From Hyphomicrobiales bacterium (GTDB taxonomy: Bacteria; Pseudomonadota; Alphaproteobacteria; Rhizobiales; Rhizobiaceae), in NCBI GenBank assembly GCA_900469445.1, contig UBXM01000001.1, positions 1 to 64,000 of the forward strand: a stretch of 64,000 bases of DNA, read 5' to 3'. Below are positions 59,164 through 64,000 of the stretch, piece after piece. The translations under genes were made by a program, and so were the position numbers. Under the pieces are notes generated by a model. That model was not told where the DNA came from. It made no database searches and worked only from the letters and a program-made list of their open reading frames with translations. Positions within the stretch are counted from its first letter, which is position 1. Each line of letters starts with the position of its first letter.

Positions 59164-60312
59164 TCACTTGGGTTCGAGCGACATCATCAGGTTGGCAAGA
59201 AGCGCCGTGCGCGGAGCAAGGCTGCTGACGAAAATATGCTCATCGAACGTATGCGCCCCTGCCCCATCTGCCCCGAGACCATCGAGCGTCGGCACGCCGA
59301 GCGCGGCAGTAAAATTGCCGTCCGAACCTCCGCCGGTCGTGACACCTTCCAGCTTGATCCCGAGTTCCGCCGCGATCTTCGCGGCAGTATCGAACAGCGC
59401 CACCCCGTCTTCCGACTGGGCAAAGGGCGGCCTGTTCATCTGGCCGGCGATCTCCAGGGTGATATCCGGATCGACCGTCGTCATCGCCTCGATCTTGCCG
59501 GTAATTTCGCTGGCGGCCTTCGCGTCCGGAACGCGCACATCCACCTGCATCCGGCATTCCGCCGGAACGGTATTACGCCCCGTTCCGCCATGGATCGTAC
59601 CAACCGTCACGGTAATGCCGCGTTCGACATCGGTCAGGGCTTCGAGATCGAGCACCAGTCGCGCCGCCGCACGGATTGCACTGCGTCCATCCTCAGGTCG
59701 CGTACCGGCATGCGAGGCGCGTCCCCGCACGGTGACGTCGTACATCGCCACGCCCTTGCGGGCGACAACGATCTTGCCGCCATCGCGGGCAGGTTCGACA
59801 ACCAGCGTGTAACCGGCACCGGCCGCCAGCGTCTCCATATAGGCGCGCGATGAAAGACTGCCGATCTCCTCATCCGGCACAAAGACCAGATCGATCGGCA
59901 TGCGGCTGCCCTTGGCTACCGCAATCTTCAACGCTTCGAGCGCCATCAGCGCTCCGGATTTCATGTCGTAGATGCCCGGACCATAAAGCCTGTCGCCGTC
60001 CCGCTTGAGCGGCAGCTGCTTTGCAATCACCCCATGCGCATGCACGGTATCGAAATGCGCCAGAACCAGAACGCTCTTTTCATTGCTGCCTTCAGCTCGT
60101 GGCGACCGCACCGTCAGAATATCGCCAAGCCCTAACGTCCCGGGCAGACGATCCACGTCGAGCGAAGCGGCTTTCGCAAGCGCTTCCACACGATCGACCA
60201 ACCGATTGACCGCATTTGCATCATGCGACGGCGTCTCGATTTCCACCCAGGCCACGAGTTCCTGCAACAAGGCCTTGTCGTCAATATCGGCGGCGGAAAT
60301 GGAGTTGGTCAT
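59164..60312 (-). CDS. M20-family metallopeptidase (glutamate carboxypeptidase-like)
   Basis: 382 residues of the M20A/CPG2-like group. Metal ligands appear in VLAHFDTVHA (about 88-97), the bridging Asp in YGPGIYDMKSG, Glu-Glu in VPDEEIGS and His in GAHTFDEH near the end. GGGSDGN is also conserved. It removes C-terminal glutamate or cleaves related amides in the cytosol; no signal peptide is visible. It is 78 nt upstream of the VOC/hydrolase gene and may be transcribed with it. Confidence 0.88.
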   Translation of the reverse strand: MTNSISAADIDDKALLQELVAWVEIETPSHDANAVNRLVDRVEALAKAASLDVDRLPGTLGLGDILTVRSPRAEGSNEKSVLVLAHFDTVHAHGVIAKQLPLKRDGDRLYGPGIYDMKSGALMALEALKIAVAKGSRMPIDLVFVPDEEIGSLSSRAYMETLAAGAGYTLVVEPARDGGKIVVARKGVAMYDVTVRGRASHAGTRPEDGRSAIRAAARLVLDLEALTDVERGITVTVGTIHGGTGRNTVPAECRMQVDVRVPDAKAASEITGKIEAMTTVDPDITLEIAGQMNRPPFAQSEDGVALFDTAAKIAAELGIKLEGVTTGGGSDGNFTAALGVPTLDGLGADGAGAHTFDEHIFVSSLAPRTALLANLMMSLEPK

Positions 60313-60425
60313 CGAAATCCCCTTGCTCTTACATGCTGTATGCCGGGGGACTATAACGACGATCCCGTCACGGGCAACGACCCATCCGTGTGATCGGACT
60401 GTTCAACATTTTACGACAATCAATT

Positions 60426-61037
60426 CTACTCGTTCACCAGTTTGAGTATGAGTTGATGGACATTGCCGCCATTGTTCATCTCCAGCTTGTCGTAGTCGCG
60501 GTGCCGCTCGCGGTTGCGACGGGAGATTTCGCCAAGCCTAGCGGTAAGATCCTGCCTGATCTTCTGGCATTTTGGATCATCCGCCGCGGAAAGCCCGACG
60601 CTCACCGCTTCGATCTCCTTGACCATCTCCACGATCATGTCGCCATGCACCCGCTCGTGGCGGCGTACACCGTCGGCAAACGTGTCCCATTTGGCCTTCA
60701 GGCTGCCCGGCATCTTGCCGGCCTTTGGCAGCGTATAGATCAGCGTAAGGCTAGGCCTTGCCGAAACCAGCTTGCATGAACCATCGGGCTGGGGCTGATA
60801 ATTGCGCGACCAGAGCAGCTTGAAATCCGTATGCGCGATCGTCCGCATACGCCCGCCGACAAGCGGCCCTTTCTCGCCGATCTCGGAATAGAGCTCCATC
60901 CCCGTGGATCCGCTGACTGTATAGGTCTTCACCTGTTCGGTCGGCGTCCACTGCGCTGTGGCCAGAGACGGCACGGCCAACCAAAGACCCGCAGCCAAAA
61001 CCTGCATCAGCATCACTCTCACGGCAAACTCCAGCAT
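60426..61037 (-). CDS. DUF922 predicted secreted Zn-dependent protease
   Basis: 203 residues with a signal peptide (about 1-28; starts MLEFAVRVMLMQVLAAG). The HERVHGD motif (about 130) is an HExxH-type zinc site of the DUF922 family, with an additional conserved cysteine pair (SCKLV, PKCQK). Extracellular or periplasmic protease activity is predicted for the family, with targets unknown. The ATG gives the signal peptide; the longer frame upstream adds 25 basic residues. Divergent from the GntR regulator with 246 bp between. Confidence 0.75.
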   Translation of the reverse strand: MLEFAVRVMLMQVLAAGLWLAVPSLATAQWTPTEQVKTYTVSGSTGMELYSEIGEKGPLVGGRMRTIAHTDFKLLWSRNYQPQPDGSCKLVSARPSLTLIYTLPKAGKMPGSLKAKWDTFADGVRRHERVHGDMIVEMVKEIEAVSVGLSAADDPKCQKIRQDLTARLGEISRRNRERHRDYDKLEMNNGGNVHQLILKLVNE

Positions 61038-61196
61038 CGTTACCCCATCCGTGGTAGTGCGCTGCGCCGCCGTTTTCAATGACGGATGCCGCCACACCCT
61101 GCGCCGCGTCATTCCGGCTTATGTCGTCCCAGGACGGCTTGTGCGATAAACCAACGACGAAATGCGACCTGATGAACAGGTGACAAACGCGTAAAC

Positions 61197-61206
61197 TTGT
61201 CATACA
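61197..61206. promoter_or_regulatory. TTGTCATACA motif upstream of the FadR-type regulator
   Basis: The 10-bp sequence occurs 78 bases before the regulator start and again, reversed, before kdgD (62062-62071). Likely the operator half-site of this regulator. Confidence 0.6.
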
Positions 61207-61283
61207 TGTTTAAAGCAAACAACAAATAAGCGATCAAACCCGAAATTTCGGGGCCGATAATTTCCCAGGAAGGAAAAGCGTCC

Positions 61284-62036
61284 ATGAGCGAAGAACTCAA
61301 CACGGATCTGATCGCCTTTCCAAAAACACGCGCAACACAATTGAGCGATACGTTGCGTCAGGCAATCGCCGAAGGTCAGTTTCCACCAGGCTCCAAGCTC
61401 CCCAGTGAAGCGCAGCTGACACTGGCGCACGGGGTCAGCAGGACGGTGGTCCGGGAAGCGATTGCCGCCTTGCGCTCGGATCGCCTGGTCGAAGCCCGCC
61501 AGGGTGCAGGCGTCTTCGTCCTTCAGGCGACCCCGACACCGCCGCCATTCAACTTGTCTCTTGGCCATATCGATCTGGCGCGCGTTTCCTCGATGATCGA
61601 ATTGCTGGAACTGAGGACTGCCGTTGAGGTGGAATCGGCCGGACTGGCGGCTTTGCGGCGATCGCCTGCCCAGGAAGAAGTGATCTTCGAGCGGCATTAT
61701 GCCGTGCGTTCCTGCCTGGAGGCGCACCAGCCGACCAGCGAAGCCGACTTCGCCCTTCACCTTTCCATTGCCGATGCCACCAACAATCCGCGCTTCCGCG
61801 AATTTCTCACGATGATCGGCAGGAACGTCATCCCTCGCGCCGCGCTGCGCGGCGACGAAACGGACGAGGAGCAGATGGAATACATCAACCTGCTCGTCGA
61901 AGAGCACCTGGCCATCGTCACCGCCATTTCCGAAGGCCGCGAGGAAAAAGCCCGCGAAGCCATGCGCCGGCACCTACGCGGAAGCCAGTTGCGATACCGC
62001 AACCTCCTTCGCGCACTGCGGGAAGATGTCAGATAA
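61284..62036 (+). CDS. FadR-subfamily GntR transcriptional regulator of hexarate genes
   Basis: 250 residues: N-terminal winged helix (about 15-80, KLPSEAQLTLAHGVSRTVVREAIAALRSDRLV) and C-terminal FCD ligand domain (about 95-240) with metal-site residues in LHLSIADATNNPRF and EHLAIVTAI. Position directly upstream of kdgD-gci and shared TTGTCATACA boxes suggest a local regulator of galactarate/glucarate metabolism, comparable in role to GguR-type regulators. AGGAAGG precedes the ATG by 9 nt. It ends 73 bp before kdgD, with a promoter-like TTGACA at 62041-62046. Confidence 0.88.
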   Translation: MSEELNTDLIAFPKTRATQLSDTLRQAIAEGQFPPGSKLPSEAQLTLAHGVSRTVVREAIAALRSDRLVEARQGAGVFVLQATPTPPPFNLSLGHIDLARVSSMIELLELRTAVEVESAGLAALRRSPAQEEVIFERHYAVRSCLEAHQPTSEADFALHLSIADATNNPRFREFLTMIGRNVIPRAALRGDETDEEQMEYINLLVEEHLAIVTAISEGREEKAREAMRRHLRGSQLRYRNLLRALREDVR

Positions 62037-62049
62037 CTTGTTGACATGA

Positions 62050-63015
<966 letters not shown>

Positions 63016-63020
63016 GCCGG

Positions 63021-64000
63021 ATGAAAATAGCGTCGGTTCGCACTCACCTTCTCGAACACCGGCTCGATGTGGCTTTCGAAAGCGCTTCCATGCGCTTCGA
63101 TCGCAGAGCTCACATATTGGTCGAGATCGAGTGCGACGACGGCACCGTGGGCTGGGGCGAATGCCTTGGCCCCGCTCGCCCCAATGCGGCAGTCGTTCAG
63201 GCCTATGCCAACTGGCTGATCGGCGAAAATCCGCTCGAAACGGAAAAGATCTGGGCGAAGCTCTATAATGCCCTTCGGGATCAGGGACAGCGCGGCCTGA
63301 CGATTACAGCCCTGTCCGGCATCGACATGGCGCTCTGGGACATCAAGGGCAAGCATTTTAATGCCCCGATTTCCATCCTTCTCGGCGGGCGCTTTCGCGA
63401 AAGCATCAAGGCCTACGCAACAGGCAGCTTCAAGCGCGACGGCGTAGATCGCGTCGAGGATAACGCCACCGATGTTGCCCGCTACCGGGCGGAAGGTTTT
63501 CACGCCACCAAGATCAAGATCGGCTTCGGTGTCGAGGAAGACCTTCGCGTCATCCGCGCCGTACGCGAAGCTGCCGGCCCCGACATGCGGCTGATGATCG
63601 ACGCCAACCACGGTTACGATGCCATCGAGGCGATCCGTCTCGGCAACGCCGCTGCGCAATACGGTATCGACTGGTTCGAGGAACCCGTCGTGCCCGAACA
63701 GCTTGCCGCCTATCGCGAGATCCGCGCCAAGCAACCGATCCCGGTTGCCGGTGGCGAGACCTGGCACACCCGCTGGGGCATGCGCGAGCCGATCGAAACC
63801 CGTGCAATCGATATCGTCCAGCCGGATCTGGCGGGCGTCGGCGGCTTTACCGAAGCAAAGCGCGTCGCCGATCTCGCGGCACTTCATGGCGTCCGTGTTG
63901 TCCCGCATGTCTGGGGCACGGCGGTCCATATCGCGGCAGCGCTTCAGTTCATGGCAGCGATGGTGCCAAGCCCGGTCCGCGTCAATCCGATCGAACCGAT
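63021..64000 (+). CDS. gci: D-galactaro-1,4-lactone cycloisomerase Gci, partial (cut by window end)
   Basis: 326 codons are visible without a stop. Enolase superfamily, mandelate-racemase subgroup: base Lys166 in KIKIG (164/166), metal ligands Asp194, Glu220 and Glu246 (in MIDANHG, FEEP, GGE), and His296 in PHVWGT. It closely resembles, from memory, the Agrobacterium enzyme that opens galactarolactone to 3-deoxy-2-keto-hexarate, next to KdgD in the same order. It begins five bases after kdgD. A galactarate dehydratase activity is the main alternative. Confidence 0.85.
   Translation, partial: MKIASVRTHLLEHRLDVAFESASMRFDRRAHILVEIECDDGTVGWGECLGPARPNAAVVQAYANWLIGENPLETEKIWAKLYNALRDQGQRGLTITALSGIDMALWDIKGKHFNAPISILLGGRFRESIKAYATGSFKRDGVDRVEDNATDVARYRAEGFHATKIKIGFGVEEDLRVIRAVREAAGPDMRLMIDANHGYDAIEAIRLGNAAAQYGIDWFEEPVVPEQLAAYREIRAKQPIPVAGGETWHTRWGMREPIETRAIDIVQPDLAGVGGFTEAKRVADLAALHGVRVVPHVWGTAVHIAAALQFMAAMVPSPVRVNPIEP

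Overview
The window looks like a chromosomal segment of a Rhizobiaceae alphaproteobacterium (Agrobacterium / Rhizobium / Neorhizobium-like). Codon use is GC-rich. The protein families fit that group: a meso-diaminopimelate murein pathway, a pyrophosphate-dependent phosphofructokinase, betaine-lipid genes btaAB, an ArsR-methyltransferase regulator next to metF, and a kdgD-gci hexarate pair of the type known from Agrobacterium. No insertion sequence, prophage, CRISPR array or tRNA was seen. The species is not identified; the assignment rests on gene content and order alone.

Region 1 (1-15.3 kb) is a dcw division and cell-wall cluster on the minus strand, in transcription order rsmH, ftsL, ftsI, murE, murF, mraY, murD, ftsW, murG, murC, murB, then two small membrane-protein genes. 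Genes overlap or are closely spaced. An MHS-type transporter gene faces the cluster end across a bidirectional terminator. mraZ is not found at the head, and ddl-ftsQAZ do not follow murB inside the window. Region 2 (15.7-21.9 kb) holds the RNase P RNA gene, a secreted lytic transglycosylase, an AmpD-like amidase overlapping a TerB-DnaJ gene, PPi-phosphofructokinase, a LysE-like membrane protein and a lipoprotein transglycosylase.

Region 3 (21.9-32.7 kb) carries a membrane-anchored serine hydrolase, btaA-btaB, a GH25 lysozyme-like lipoprotein, an MltB transglycosylase, an EamA transporter, a 25-residue membrane microprotein, metF with its ArsR-methyltransferase regulator, and ettA. The regulator promoter holds a perfect 22-bp palindrome. 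A degenerate copy lies at the metH promoter 23 kb away, so metF and metH are probably one regulon. Region 4 (32.8-42.3 kb) has an alpha/beta hydrolase, an EamA transporter / CoA-transferase / ThDP-enzyme operon, a 40-residue microprotein, RidA, a TIGR01244-like phosphatase, an aldose-epimerase-like protein, a YkuD L,D-transpeptidase and an orphan ParA.

Region 5 (42.5-53.8 kb) has an ethanolamine-type permease, a four-gene ABC importer, a second MHS transporter and metH. Region 6 (54-64 kb) has an AGE-family sugar isomerase, MgtC, CutC, a ROK kinase, a fused VOC-dioxygenase / hydrolase protein, an M20 peptidase, a DUF922 protease, and a FadR-type regulator with kdgD and gci (cut by the window end). 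The regulator and kdgD share a 10-bp motif, suggesting a local hexuronate/hexarate regulon.
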